A DNA stretch of 64,000 bases from Galbibacter marinus (lineage in GTDB: Bacteria > Bacteroidota > Bacteroidia > Flavobacteriales > Flavobacteriaceae): positions 62,001 to 126,000 of the forward strand of contig NZ_AMSG01000005.1 of assembly GCF_000300875.1 (NCBI RefSeq), written 5' to 3'. Position numbers and translations under genes: made by a program. Below the pieces are notes generated by a model. That model did not search any database. It was given only the letters and a program-made list of their open reading frames with translations, and was not told the DNA's origin. Positions 53,629-62,758 of the stretch are shown in pieces (positions within the stretch are counted from its first letter, which is position 1; each line of letters begins with the position of its first letter).

Positions 53629-54936
53629 TTATATGTTTTGATAATTCTTATGTACCCAAGAACCGTAATATACGATAAAGACAAAACAAAATAAAGGAAG
53701 TGCAAAAGAGAAATTGGCCTCAGATACCCCTAAAATATTTAAATCATTCACTGCCACACCGCCAAGATCGATCACCATTCCTTGAAGTTTAGGCATTAAG
53801 GCACCACCAACTATAGCCATAACCAAGCCAGCTGCTCCTATTTTGGACTCTTCTTCCGATAGCCGATCTAAAGCAATTCCATAAATGGTTGGAAACATTA
53901 TGGACATACAAAAAGAGACCAGTACTAAGGCGTACAGCCCTGGAACACCTACTAAGAATATGGTAGCCAAAGCACATATAGCAGCAGTAGTTCCGAAGTA
54001 CATCAACATTTTTGAGGCTGTGATGTATTTTAAAATCCATGTTCCAATGGCTCTACCAATTAAAAATAATACAAATGCTCCAAATTGATAGTTTGCCGCA
54101 TCTTCACTTGACATACCAAAGGCTTCGGCATATTGGTAAATATACGTCCAGCACATGATTTGTGCTCCTACATATAAGATTTGAGCTATCACACCATAAC
54201 TATACTTCTTATTACTAAAGAGTTTTTTAAAGGTGTTGCCAAGGCTAGGAGTTCCTCCTTGATCGCGAGCTTGAGGCATTTTACTAAGTAGAATTATAAA
54301 AAAGACTGCTAAGATAACTAGACCCAAAACCACATAAGGATCCCTTATAGCCATTAAGTCCGTTGTTCGAACGAGTGCTTTTTTAGCTTCAGTTAGCACC
54401 GAAAAATCTGTAATATCATCTGATTGCAATTCTTCTAACACAAATTGCTGGGCTACTAAAAGACCGAGCAATAAACCAACAGGATTAAAAGCTTGCGCCA
54501 AATTAAGCCTACGTGTGGCTGTGGAAGGATGACCCATAGCTAGAATGTAAGGATTTGCAGTAGTTTCCAAAAATGCCAACCCAAAGGTCAGAATATAAAG
54601 TCCCAAACAAAAAAACCAAAATTCTTCCGATATAGCTGCTGGATAGAAAAGTAAGGCCCCAAAGGCATAAAGCACAAGTCCGATAAGAACACCTGTTTTA
54701 TAAGAATATTTACGTACAAATAAAGCAGCAGGAAGTGCCATGCAGAAATATCCGCCATAAAAGGCCATCTGCACCCATGCAGCCTCGGAATTCGACAATT
54801 CCAATACCTTTTTAAAGGCTTGAACCATAGGGTCGGTCACTGAGTTAGCAAAGCCCCAAAGTGCAAATAATGAGGTAATTAAAATAAAAGGCTTTAAGTT
54901 TTTTTTGTTTACAATTTTGATTTTTTCAGTTTTCAT
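53629..54936 (-). CDS. fucP: L-fucose:H+ symporter
   Basis: A 435-residue major-facilitator permease with 12 hydrophobic segments. The FucP-type features are the N-terminal 'FALWGFANSVTDPMVQAFKK' and 'LFFLGLYILTFGLAF'-like helix 4 with 'LETTANPYI'. The first gene position of translation follows the dehydrogenase stop directly (no gap). It brings L-fucose released by the GH29/GH95 enzymes into the cytoplasm. Confidence 0.92.
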   Translation of the reverse strand: MKTEKIKIVNKKNLKPFILITSLFALWGFANSVTDPMVQAFKKVLELSNSEAAWVQMAFYGGYFCMALPAALFVRKYSYKTGVLIGLVLYAFGALLFYPAAISEEFWFFCLGLYILTFGLAFLETTANPYILAMGHPSTATRRLNLAQAFNPVGLLLGLLVAQQFVLEELQSDDITDFSVLTEAKKALVRTTDLMAIRDPYVVLGLVILAVFFIILLSKMPQARDQGGTPSLGNTFKKLFSNKKYSYGVIAQILYVGAQIMCWTYIYQYAEAFGMSSEDAANYQFGAFVLFLIGRAIGTWILKYITASKMLMYFGTTAAICALATIFLVGVPGLYALVLVSFCMSIMFPTIYGIALDRLSEEESKIGAAGLVMAIVGGALMPKLQGMVIDLGGVAVNDLNILGVSEANFSFALPLFCFVFIVYYGSWVHKNYQNI

Positions 54937-55728
54937 TTAGTTGATTGGTTTAATGGCGCGATCTAGGTGGGTATACCCCCCATCCACGTAAAGCAATTGT
55001 CCTGTGGTATGACTAGATTTTGAAGATAATAAAAATGCCGTGGTATTTGCTATTTCTTCTGCTGTGGTCATTCTATTTTCTAGTGGTATATTCTCGATGA
55101 TTCCTTTGAGTTTCTCCTGAGGATTCTCAAACCCTTGAATCCACCTTTTGTATAAAGGAGTATAACTCTCAGCTACAATAATGGCATTGACCCTAATTTT
55201 ATAAGGCAATAACTCTACAGCCCATTCCCGGGTAAGTGCATTTCGCCCCCCGTTTGCAGCGGCATATCCTGAGGTTCCACCTTGCCCGGTAGAAGCTGTT
55301 TTAGAGCTAATATTGACAATAGAACCTTGATTTTTTTTAAGCTCATCCAAACACAGGTGAGCCATCATGTAATAATGTGTTAAATTCTTATTTATCGAAT
55401 GAATAAACTTCTCATAGCTCCCTCCAGAGAGTGACACGCCATCATTTACCCCAGCGTTGTTCACCAGACCATCTATGCGCTTATGCTTTGTAATTATCGA
55501 AGAAACCACCCGCTGACAAGCCTTGGGATCGGTCAGTTCAGCAATTTCATAATCCACCGATCCTCCCTGATTCTTAATATCCCTTACGGCTTTTATTACA
55601 TCTTTCTCTGTTCGACCGATAATAATAACTTTGGCTCCTTCCTGAGCCAGGACCTGGCTAATACCAAACCCTATACCCTTATCACCACCGGTTACTAAAA
55701 TTACTTTGTTATTTAATTCTAAATCCAT
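54937..55728 (-). CDS. SDR oxidoreductase, probable L-fucose dehydrogenase
   Basis: A 263-residue short-chain dehydrogenase with nucleotide motif 'TGGDKGIGFG' and 'NNAGVNDG'. Ser-Ser-Lys and Tyr155 of the active site are present (VNISSKTAS; SGYAAANGG). The lysine of the usual YxxxK is Asn (N159, codon at 55252-55254), which is worth checking. By context it oxidises L-fucose to fuconolactone, the first step of the non-phosphorylated route. It sits between the GH29 and fucP genes without gaps. Confidence 0.82.
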   Translation of the reverse strand: MDLELNNKVILVTGGDKGIGFGISQVLAQEGAKVIIIGRTEKDVIKAVRDIKNQGGSVDYEIAELTDPKACQRVVSSIITKHKRIDGLVNNAGVNDGVSLSGGSYEKFIHSINKNLTHYYMMAHLCLDELKKNQGSIVNISSKTASTGQGGTSGYAAANGGRNALTREWAVELLPYKIRVNAIIVAESYTPLYKRWIQGFENPQEKLKGIIENIPLENRMTTAEEIANTTAFLLSSKSSHTTGQLLYVDGGYTHLDRAIKPIN

Positions 55729-55732
55729 TCTT

Positions 55733-57796
55733 TTAGTTTTGTAAAATTCCTATTTCTCCATAAGTGGCATTTGGTTTTTCCCCTGCTACTTTTAGTGCTT
55801 TTAATTTTATAAATCTCGCTTTGGAAGACTCAAAATAAATTTCCTGTCTAATTCTGTTATTGACAATATTTCCAAATTCTCCCTTGGATATCACGGTCCA
55901 ATTTCCCCCATCCATAGACACTGAAAACTCATAATCTGTAATAATTCCGTGAGGGAATCGAGCCTGCATTGGTGTGTATGAAAAACCTTTGAGGCCCATC
56001 GAACTTCCAAGGTCCACAATCACCTGATTTTGATCCTTAATCGAAGTGGTGTAGAAACTATCACTATTAGCATCGATTACATGAGATGATTTTTCTCCCC
56101 CTTTAACAATACTCCAATCCTTTTTGGAAACTTCTAATTTTTGCTCCGTAATTCCAGTTTTTTGCTCGGTTTCTGGGTTATAAGCAAACATTTTGAGCAT
56201 CGATTCATTCTCTACAATAAAAGGATCTGTATACCTTGTAGAACTCAAATCAGGCATTGAGCCATCAAGCGTATAATAAACCTGAACCTTTGTATCTGGC
56301 ACCTTAAGGGTAAGTGTTCCATCCTTATCTCTTTTTATCTCTGGCGCCACTAACAGGGTAGGTGCATTGTAAATACTGATATTAGAAAGCAGGATCTCCC
56401 CTTTCGAAGCTTTGATACGAATTCTAATTTTAGAAGATCGTACAGTATCGAATCGAAGAATCCTTTTATTCCCTATAGTTGTTTGACTATCGATCAATTG
56501 CCATTTTCCATCTACTTCAGCCTCTAGGGTAAATTCAGAGACTCGTTGACCTAGACTTATAAACTCTTGCAGCAGAATTCTATTAAAAGTAGTAGGTTCA
56601 TTAAATTTTAATACTACACTGGCAGTATCTATTGCTTGTCCACTTGCCCAATAACTTCCATCGTCTGAATCATTTAGATTATCAGCCTTATATCCTCTAC
56701 CTCTACTACTTGAAGCCTGTACATGAGCTTTCAAAGCGAGGTCTTCTGCAAAATCTTTATCGATCTGTTCTTTTAATCGCATCAACTGAATGGAATCCTT
56801 AGGATGTATTAATCCCCTATCATCCACAGGGATATTGAGTAGTAAATTAGAATTGCGTCCAATGGATTGATAATAGATATCCAAAAGATGCGTCAGAGTT
56901 TTCACCTGATGATCTTCCGAGGCATGATAATACCATCCTGGACGAATAGATACATCACATTCCGCAGGTAACCAATGTGTCCCGTCGTAATGACCTCCTC
57001 TGAGTTCTTTATAGCGAGGCCATCCTGGGTAAATTTCATCTCTTCGCATTATACTCCAGTTAGTCTCATTGGCCCAACCCTCTTCGTTTCCAACCCATCG
57101 AATATCTGGCCCATTGTCCCCAAAAATAACCGCCTCTGGTTGTAGCTCCCGCACTATAGCTATTGTTTTATCCCACTGGTAATATGTTTTATTATCAATT
57201 TCACGCCTTTCGTTGGCTCCTCCATAGTAACCCGTTCCACCGTTAGCGCCATCAAACCATACTTCGAATATAGGACCATAGTTAGTTAGTAATTCCCGTA
57301 GCTGTTCATGAAATATATCCACATACCTATCGGTTCCATAAAACTCACTATTTCGATCCCAAGGAGAAAGATATACACCAAACTTAAGTCCATGCTTCTT
57401 ACTGGCTTCGGCCAACTCCTTTACCAGGTCACCTTCTCCATTTTTATAAGGTGAGTTTTTAATGGAATGTTCTGTTGTTTTTGTAGGCCACAAGCAAAAC
57501 CCGTCGTGATGCTTTGCCGTTAATATCACCCCTTTCATCCCGGCATTCTTCACCGTTTCAACCCATTGCTCAACGTCTAATTCTGTAGGGTTAAAAAGAG
57601 AAGGATCTTCACCACCAAGTCCCCACTCCATATCGGTAAAGGTGTTCATATTAAAGTGAAAAAACGCATAATACTCTAACTCCTGCCATTTAAGCTGTCT
57701 CTGTGATGGAACTGGCCCTAAGGCTTGAGGAGGATCTTCCATGCAGCTTATCATTGACATTGCAATGGAGACAAAAAAAAGATAATGCTTGATCAT
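55733..57796 (-). CDS. Alpha-L-fucosidase GH29 lipoprotein with C-terminal carbohydrate-binding-type domains
   Basis: A 687-residue exo-fucosidase. The N-terminus MIKHYLFFVSIAMSMISC is a lipoprotein signal, so it should be anchored in an envelope membrane. The TIM barrel (about 30-340) has 'AKHHDGFCLWPT', 'SPWDRN' and the candidate nucleophile D182 in 'FEVWFDGANGG'. Two beta-sandwich regions resembling F5/8-type C domains (about 360-470 and 570-685) flank a chitobiase/FN3-like linker domain ('VYYTLDGSMPDLSS'). It lies 12 bases after the GH95 gene in the same operon. Confidence 0.92.
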   Translation of the reverse strand: MIKHYLFFVSIAMSMISCMEDPPQALGPVPSQRQLKWQELEYYAFFHFNMNTFTDMEWGLGGEDPSLFNPTELDVEQWVETVKNAGMKGVILTAKHHDGFCLWPTKTTEHSIKNSPYKNGEGDLVKELAEASKKHGLKFGVYLSPWDRNSEFYGTDRYVDIFHEQLRELLTNYGPIFEVWFDGANGGTGYYGGANERREIDNKTYYQWDKTIAIVRELQPEAVIFGDNGPDIRWVGNEEGWANETNWSIMRRDEIYPGWPRYKELRGGHYDGTHWLPAECDVSIRPGWYYHASEDHQVKTLTHLLDIYYQSIGRNSNLLLNIPVDDRGLIHPKDSIQLMRLKEQIDKDFAEDLALKAHVQASSSRGRGYKADNLNDSDDGSYWASGQAIDTASVVLKFNEPTTFNRILLQEFISLGQRVSEFTLEAEVDGKWQLIDSQTTIGNKRILRFDTVRSSKIRIRIKASKGEILLSNISIYNAPTLLVAPEIKRDKDGTLTLKVPDTKVQVYYTLDGSMPDLSSTRYTDPFIVENESMLKMFAYNPETEQKTGITEQKLEVSKKDWSIVKGGEKSSHVIDANSDSFYTTSIKDQNQVIVDLGSSMGLKGFSYTPMQARFPHGIITDYEFSVSMDGGNWTVISKGEFGNIVNNRIRQEIYFESSKARFIKLKALKVAGEKPNATYGEIGILQN

Positions 57797-57808
57797 ATAC
57801 GGTTGCGT

Positions 57809-60187
57809 TTAATTGTTAGTTTTAGAGTTTAAGGAAACATCCAATATCAGTGGCTGATCTGCCTTTAAAGAAAGTTTCTTTTTAATATCACCATATTTGA
57901 CCTCAACACTTTTTGTCTCAGGTGATACTAAGCTAAGTTGTGTTAATTTATTTTGATCCCAGGTAATACCGACCTCAATATTACCCCGTGCTTTAATCCC
58001 ACTAATGGATCCCTCACTCCAATTCTCTGGTAAACTAGGTAATATCCTAAGAAAATCCTCATGAGATTGAAGTAGCAATTCGATCACACCAGCAGTATAT
58101 CCGAAATTACCATCAATTTGAAATGGAGGGTGTTCATCAAATAAGTTATCAGCTATCGAAATTTGAAAAAATTTATTAATATTTTCCTCAGCAGAAGCCT
58201 TATCAAACAAACGAGCATTAAAGCTAATCATCCATGCGCGACTCCAGCCAGTTCCTGCTCCTCCATGTTCTAATCGGTAATCAATAGTTTTTTTAGCCGC
58301 CTTGAACTGCTCTGGTGTTGCCTCCGTGATAGCATCTCCTGGATGTAGGGCATAGAGATGCGAAAGATGTCTATGTCCTTTTTCAGGCTCCTTGTAAGGT
58401 TTGTCCCATTCCAGTATTCTTCCATCTTCACCCAGAACAATTCCTGGAGTAAGGTCTGCGCGTTTAGCTTTCAGTTCTTGGGTAAATTCATCGTTTATAT
58501 TTAGAACTTTTGCCGCCGAAAGAGCATTATCAAAAACCTCTGCAATAATTTGATGACCCATAGCCGCTCCTTTAGATACCGCAGCTGGTTTTCCATCTGC
58601 CGCTAAATATGAATTTTCTGGAGAGGTTTCTGGATACGAAACCCATTTACCGGTTGTAGCATCTTTTTGCAACCAATCCATATAAAACAAGGCAATTTCT
58701 TTCATAAATGGATACGCTCTGTTTTCTAAGAAGTCAGCATCTTGAGTAAATCGATAATGATCCCAGTAATGCTGAGCGAGCCACCCACCACCGTGGATCC
58801 AAGATCCCCAATAGGGTTGAGAAGAAAACATAAATGCCGGTGCCCACAGATCAGTTGTATGATGCATCACCGCACCCCTTTGTATCCCATATTGCTCTTT
58901 AGCAGTCTTTTTTCCACGTTGCAGCAACCGATCTGAAAAATCAAATAAGGGCTGCTGTAATTCGCTAAGATTCGCCACCATTGATGGCCAATAGTTCATT
59001 TGTAAGTTAATATTTAAATGGTAATCGGCATTCCAAGGTGCTGAAATATGATTGTTCCAAATTCCTTGTAAATTGGCTGGATTAGTTCCTTCTCTTGAAC
59101 TGGAAATTAAAAGATATCGTCCATAGTCAAACAACTTGGTTTGTAAATCCAAATCCACCTGTCCGTCTTTGTAACGTTGTAACCTTTTATCAGTAGGTAA
59201 AGAATCTAGATCGGAACTACCAAGACTAAAATTCACTCGGTCGTAGAACTCTCCAAAATCCTGGCTGTGTCTACGAAGTAGCTCGTCAAAAGATTTTGAG
59301 GCCACCTCATTTAAATTCTCCTGAGCCTTAGCCTTAAAATCCTGATGATAAAAAGAGGTTTTAGTCACCAGATAAATGACCGCTTTTCTAACGCCTCTTA
59401 ATTCTAAAATCCCATCAGAAGGTTCAATAGTCCCTCCCTCTGTGGTAGCCCTTAGTCGGGTTTGAAATTCGACGCCTTCCTGCATTGGATAGGGTTTATT
59501 TTCAACCACTCCACCGCGTTGGGTGACCATACCATCCATAATGAGTTCATCACTATTATGAGTTGTAACTAATACTGTAGGAGCGCTTTTATCCATAGGT
59601 CTGGAGAGCTGTATATCAAAATCAAGACCTTTCTCAGCTGTTGTTTCAAGAGAAATAATCAAGGCATCATCCACATTAGAAGCGATAATTTTTTCAGTAA
59701 ATTGATCCCCGTCAACCTTATAAGATACAGTAGCCACGGCCTTATCCAAATCGAGTCCACGGTAATAATCCGTTACTTCACCTTTGCGTTTAAAATCTAA
59801 GAAAAGATCCCCAGCGGTTTGATGGGATCTTGTGACCTCCAAATGTGAAAACTTATCGACTATAAACTTATCAGCCTGATGAACCTTACCCTGATCAATC
59901 AAAGCTCGTAAAGCTACTAAGTCTTCCACCGTTCCTTTACTATCCCCTAATGTAGGACCGCCTGGCCACATAGAATCTTCATTGAGTTGCAGGTGTTCTA
60001 TATCAGGGTTTCCAAAAATCATGGCACCTAATCGTCCATTACCTACAGGAAGGGCTTGCATCCAATCTTCGGCCGCTTGCTCATACCACAATTCATCCAC
60101 TTCCACGCCCTTATTTTGGGCATCCCGCTGGTTACATCCAACACTTATTAAGGTAATTAAAGCCAGGGTTAAAGATTGTATTCTCAC
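57809..60187 (-). CDS. Alpha-L-fucosidase GH95 lipoprotein
   Basis: A 792-residue inverting fucosidase, in other organisms active on alpha-1,2-linked fucose. Lipoprotein signal 'LITLISVGC' at the start. The family opening 'WMQALPVGNGRLGAMIFG' and 'LNEDSMWPGGP' is clear. The catalytic (alpha/alpha)6 barrel has 'LQGIWNNHISAPWNADYHLN' and 'NLQMNYWPSMVANL', and the C-terminal domain has 'FQIDGNFGYTAGVIELLLQS'. It joins two GH29 genes in one operon, implying release of fucose from several linkages. Confidence 0.95.
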   Translation of the reverse strand: MRIQSLTLALITLISVGCNQRDAQNKGVEVDELWYEQAAEDWMQALPVGNGRLGAMIFGNPDIEHLQLNEDSMWPGGPTLGDSKGTVEDLVALRALIDQGKVHQADKFIVDKFSHLEVTRSHQTAGDLFLDFKRKGEVTDYYRGLDLDKAVATVSYKVDGDQFTEKIIASNVDDALIISLETTAEKGLDFDIQLSRPMDKSAPTVLVTTHNSDELIMDGMVTQRGGVVENKPYPMQEGVEFQTRLRATTEGGTIEPSDGILELRGVRKAVIYLVTKTSFYHQDFKAKAQENLNEVASKSFDELLRRHSQDFGEFYDRVNFSLGSSDLDSLPTDKRLQRYKDGQVDLDLQTKLFDYGRYLLISSSREGTNPANLQGIWNNHISAPWNADYHLNINLQMNYWPSMVANLSELQQPLFDFSDRLLQRGKKTAKEQYGIQRGAVMHHTTDLWAPAFMFSSQPYWGSWIHGGGWLAQHYWDHYRFTQDADFLENRAYPFMKEIALFYMDWLQKDATTGKWVSYPETSPENSYLAADGKPAAVSKGAAMGHQIIAEVFDNALSAAKVLNINDEFTQELKAKRADLTPGIVLGEDGRILEWDKPYKEPEKGHRHLSHLYALHPGDAITEATPEQFKAAKKTIDYRLEHGGAGTGWSRAWMISFNARLFDKASAEENINKFFQISIADNLFDEHPPFQIDGNFGYTAGVIELLLQSHEDFLRILPSLPENWSEGSISGIKARGNIEVGITWDQNKLTQLSLVSPETKSVEVKYGDIKKKLSLKADQPLILDVSLNSKTNN

Positions 60188-60205
60188 TTTTATTTCTTTT
60201 TTTAT

Positions 60206-61021
60206 TTATAAATTATAAAATCGCACCGCATTTTCACCCATGACCTTATCTAGATCTAAAGGAGAATAAAAATCGGAGATAATGGAATGCACCTGCTGAT
60301 AACTTGCCGCTAGTAAACACACCGGCCAGTCCGAGCCAAACATGATTCGATCGGTCCCAAAGGCTTCAGTTACTAGTTCTAAAAACACTGTAAAATCATC
60401 AGAGGTCCATTTAAAATTATCGGTTTCTGTCACCATACCCGAGACTTTACAATACAGGTTTTCACGGTTAGCCAACTCCTTTATTTCACTGGCCCACTTG
60501 TAATCTAGCCCCTTGGATATCCTAGGTTTGGCAATGTGATCAAGCACAAATTTTTGTTTAGGAAATTTATCAACCAACCTGATGGCTTCCGCTAGCTGTG
60601 GTGGTTTAATTAAAATATCATAGGTCATATTAAATGCGCCCAAACAACCAATACCATTTTCAAATCCTTGGTTACCCATAAAACCTAAAGGTTCATCCTG
60701 TACAATATGTCGTATCCCTTTAAATTTATCGAAGGTGGAGAAATAGGACAATCGCTCCTCTAGATTTTCTTTCAAAAGATCCACCCAACCGACCACACCT
60801 TTGATAAAATCGTATTGATCTGCTAATGATAACAAAAAATGAGTTTCATCTTCCGATTGGTCTGATTGCACAGCAACGCAACCATCCAAATTACACTGCT
60901 TTAGTAACACCTCAAGATCTTTGGGTGTAAAATCACGTTGTATAGCACTCATTTGATCTGTAATCCAAGCATCACGCTTGGGGTCATAATTCCAAAAATG
61001 TTGGTGGCTATCAATATACAT
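60206..61021 (-). CDS. Amidohydrolase-type L-fucono-1,5-lactonase
   Basis: A 271-residue member of the amidohydrolase superfamily (COG3618 type) with 'MYIDSHQHFWNYDPKRDAWI' at the start (metal-binding HxH), 'FVLDHIAKPRI' and 'RIMFGSDWPVCLLA' (Asp). In fucose operons this type opens the lactone made by L-fucose dehydrogenase. It starts 3 bases after the fumarylacetoacetase-like gene, in one operon with its pathway partners. Confidence 0.9.
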   Translation of the reverse strand: MYIDSHQHFWNYDPKRDAWITDQMSAIQRDFTPKDLEVLLKQCNLDGCVAVQSDQSEDETHFLLSLADQYDFIKGVVGWVDLLKENLEERLSYFSTFDKFKGIRHIVQDEPLGFMGNQGFENGIGCLGAFNMTYDILIKPPQLAEAIRLVDKFPKQKFVLDHIAKPRISKGLDYKWASEIKELANRENLYCKVSGMVTETDNFKWTSDDFTVFLELVTEAFGTDRIMFGSDWPVCLLAASYQQVHSIISDFYSPLDLDKVMGENAVRFYNL

Positions 61022-61024
61022 AGC

Positions 61025-61885
61025 TTAACTTTGTTGGTAGGCTTTCGCTGTTTGTTTTGATACTCCTAACCCTTCAATTCCTAACTCTACCACATCCCCA
61101 GCTTTAAGGTAACGTTGTGGACTTAGGCCCATTCCTACCCCTGCCGGCGTTCCCGTGGAAATCACATCTCCTGGTAATAAAGTCATAAATTCACTAATAT
61201 AACTCACTAGAGTCTGTACATCAAAGACAAAATCTTCAGTGTTGCTATTTTGCATCAGTTCTCCGTTTAGTTTTAACCAAAGTTGTAAATTATTTGGATC
61301 CTTGATCTGGTCTGAAGTAGCAATAAATGGTCCTAAAGGCGCAAAGGTGTCACATGATTTTCCTTTGACCCATTGTCCACCGCGTTCTATTTGATATTCA
61401 CGCTCACTGTAATCATTGTGGAGCACATATCCAGCCACATGATCCAATGCATCCTCTTTAGACACATAAGAAGCTTTTTTTCCTATAACCACTGCTAGTT
61501 CCACTTCCCAATCAGTTTTTACGCTATTCTTAGGAATAACCACATCATCAAAAGGACCTACTATAGCTGAAGTTGCCTTAAAAAATAATACTGGTTCCTT
61601 TGGAGTATCCATACCGCTTTCTGCAGCATGTTTAGCGTAGTTTAACCCTACACAAATCAGTTTAGATGGACGAACAAGCGGAGATCCTAATCTGATTTGA
61701 TCAGAAACCTCAGGACAAGAGTCCAAATGATCCTTTAACCATTCACGCAAACGATTGACTCCTGAATCGCCAAAAAAGTTTTCATTGTAATCTTCTCCAA
61801 AAGCGCTCACATCGATGCGCTTACCATTTTCAAGTTGCAGTCCTGGTTTTTCCTGTCCTACTGCTCCAAATCGAATTAATTTCAT
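61025..61885 (-). CDS. Fumarylacetoacetate hydrolase family protein (probable 2,4-diketo-3-deoxy-L-fuconate hydrolase)
   Basis: A 286-residue FAH-fold enzyme. Metal-site region 'SVKTDWEVELAVVIGKKA', substrate loop 'NDYSEREYQIERGGQWVKGK' and the 'LPGDVISTGTPAGVGMGLSP' end match the family. By pathway it splits 2,4-diketo-3-deoxy-L-fuconate to pyruvate and L-lactate. The assignment of substrate is from the neighbours: fuconolactonase 3 bases downstream and the ketodeoxyfuconate dehydrogenase upstream. Confidence 0.9.
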   Translation of the reverse strand: MKLIRFGAVGQEKPGLQLENGKRIDVSAFGEDYNENFFGDSGVNRLREWLKDHLDSCPEVSDQIRLGSPLVRPSKLICVGLNYAKHAAESGMDTPKEPVLFFKATSAIVGPFDDVVIPKNSVKTDWEVELAVVIGKKASYVSKEDALDHVAGYVLHNDYSEREYQIERGGQWVKGKSCDTFAPLGPFIATSDQIKDPNNLQLWLKLNGELMQNSNTEDFVFDVQTLVSYISEFMTLLPGDVISTGTPAGVGMGLSPQRYLKAGDVVELGIEGLGVSKQTAKAYQQS

Positions 61886-61938
61886 TTTTATTATTTTTTA
61901 CTCTATGTACGTTTTTTTACTTTTTCTTTTTCTATCCT

Positions 61939-62718
61939 TTATCCGTTTAATTTAATAAATCCACCATCGATTGGGAAATTAGTCCCTGTGATAAACGAGG
62001 CCGAATCACTGCATAAATAAAGGGCTAAGTTAGCAACTTCCTCTGGAGTTCCCATGCGACCAATAGGCTGTGTTTTGGATAGCTTCTCGAACATTTCCTC
62101 TTCCTTACCCGGGTAATTCTTTGCAATAAATCCATCCACAAATGGAGTGTGTACTCTAGCGGGTGATATACAATTACACCGTACATTATCCGAAAGATAA
62201 TCTTTGGCAACTGAGTAGGTCATCGTAAGGACAGCTCCTTTAGACATTGAATACGCAAAGCGATCTGAAATCCCCACAACTGAAGCAATTGAGGCCATAT
62301 TTATAATCACTCCGCCTCCATTACCTTTAAAGTGTGGAAGAATCCCATAGATACAATTGTACACTCCCTTTACATTCACCTCGTAAATGCGATCAAGATC
62401 CTCTTCGGGTGTTTGTTCTATAGTTCCTACATGAGCAATTCCAGCATTGTTTATTAAGATATCCACTTTTCTTTCTCGGCCAATTTCATCCAAAATAGAA
62501 ACCACTTCTTTATGATTGGAAACATCACATTTTCTCCAATCCCCCTGCCCTCCACTAGAGGTGATCTCATATAAAGTCTCAGCTGCATTGTCTTTGTTAT
62601 ATTCCAATATATACACAAATGCGCCACTTTTAGCAAAAGTAGTTGCAATCGCCTTTCCTATTCCACTTCCACCGCCTGTTACTATGGCGGTTTTATTTTT
62701 TAAACTAAATCCTGACAT
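61939..62718 (-). CDS. SDR oxidoreductase, probable 2-keto-3-deoxy-L-fuconate dehydrogenase
   Basis: A 259-residue short-chain dehydrogenase with 'TGGGSGIGKAIA', 'NNAGIAHVG', and the full active site (Ser in 'NMASIASVV', Y156 and K160 in 'FAYSMSKGAVL'). By context it oxidises 2-keto-3-deoxy-L-fuconate at C4 before the FAH-type hydrolase acts. It differs from the other SDR of the operon (54937) in keeping the catalytic Lys. Confidence 0.9.
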   Translation of the reverse strand: MSGFSLKNKTAIVTGGGSGIGKAIATTFAKSGAFVYILEYNKDNAAETLYEITSSGGQGDWRKCDVSNHKEVVSILDEIGRERKVDILINNAGIAHVGTIEQTPEEDLDRIYEVNVKGVYNCIYGILPHFKGNGGGVIINMASIASVVGISDRFAYSMSKGAVLTMTYSVAKDYLSDNVRCNCISPARVHTPFVDGFIAKNYPGKEEEMFEKLSKTQPIGRMGTPEEVANLALYLCSDSASFITGTNFPIDGGFIKLNG

Positions 62719-62758
62719 CTTTCCGGTATCTATTTATTAGATTTAAAATACTTTTTTT

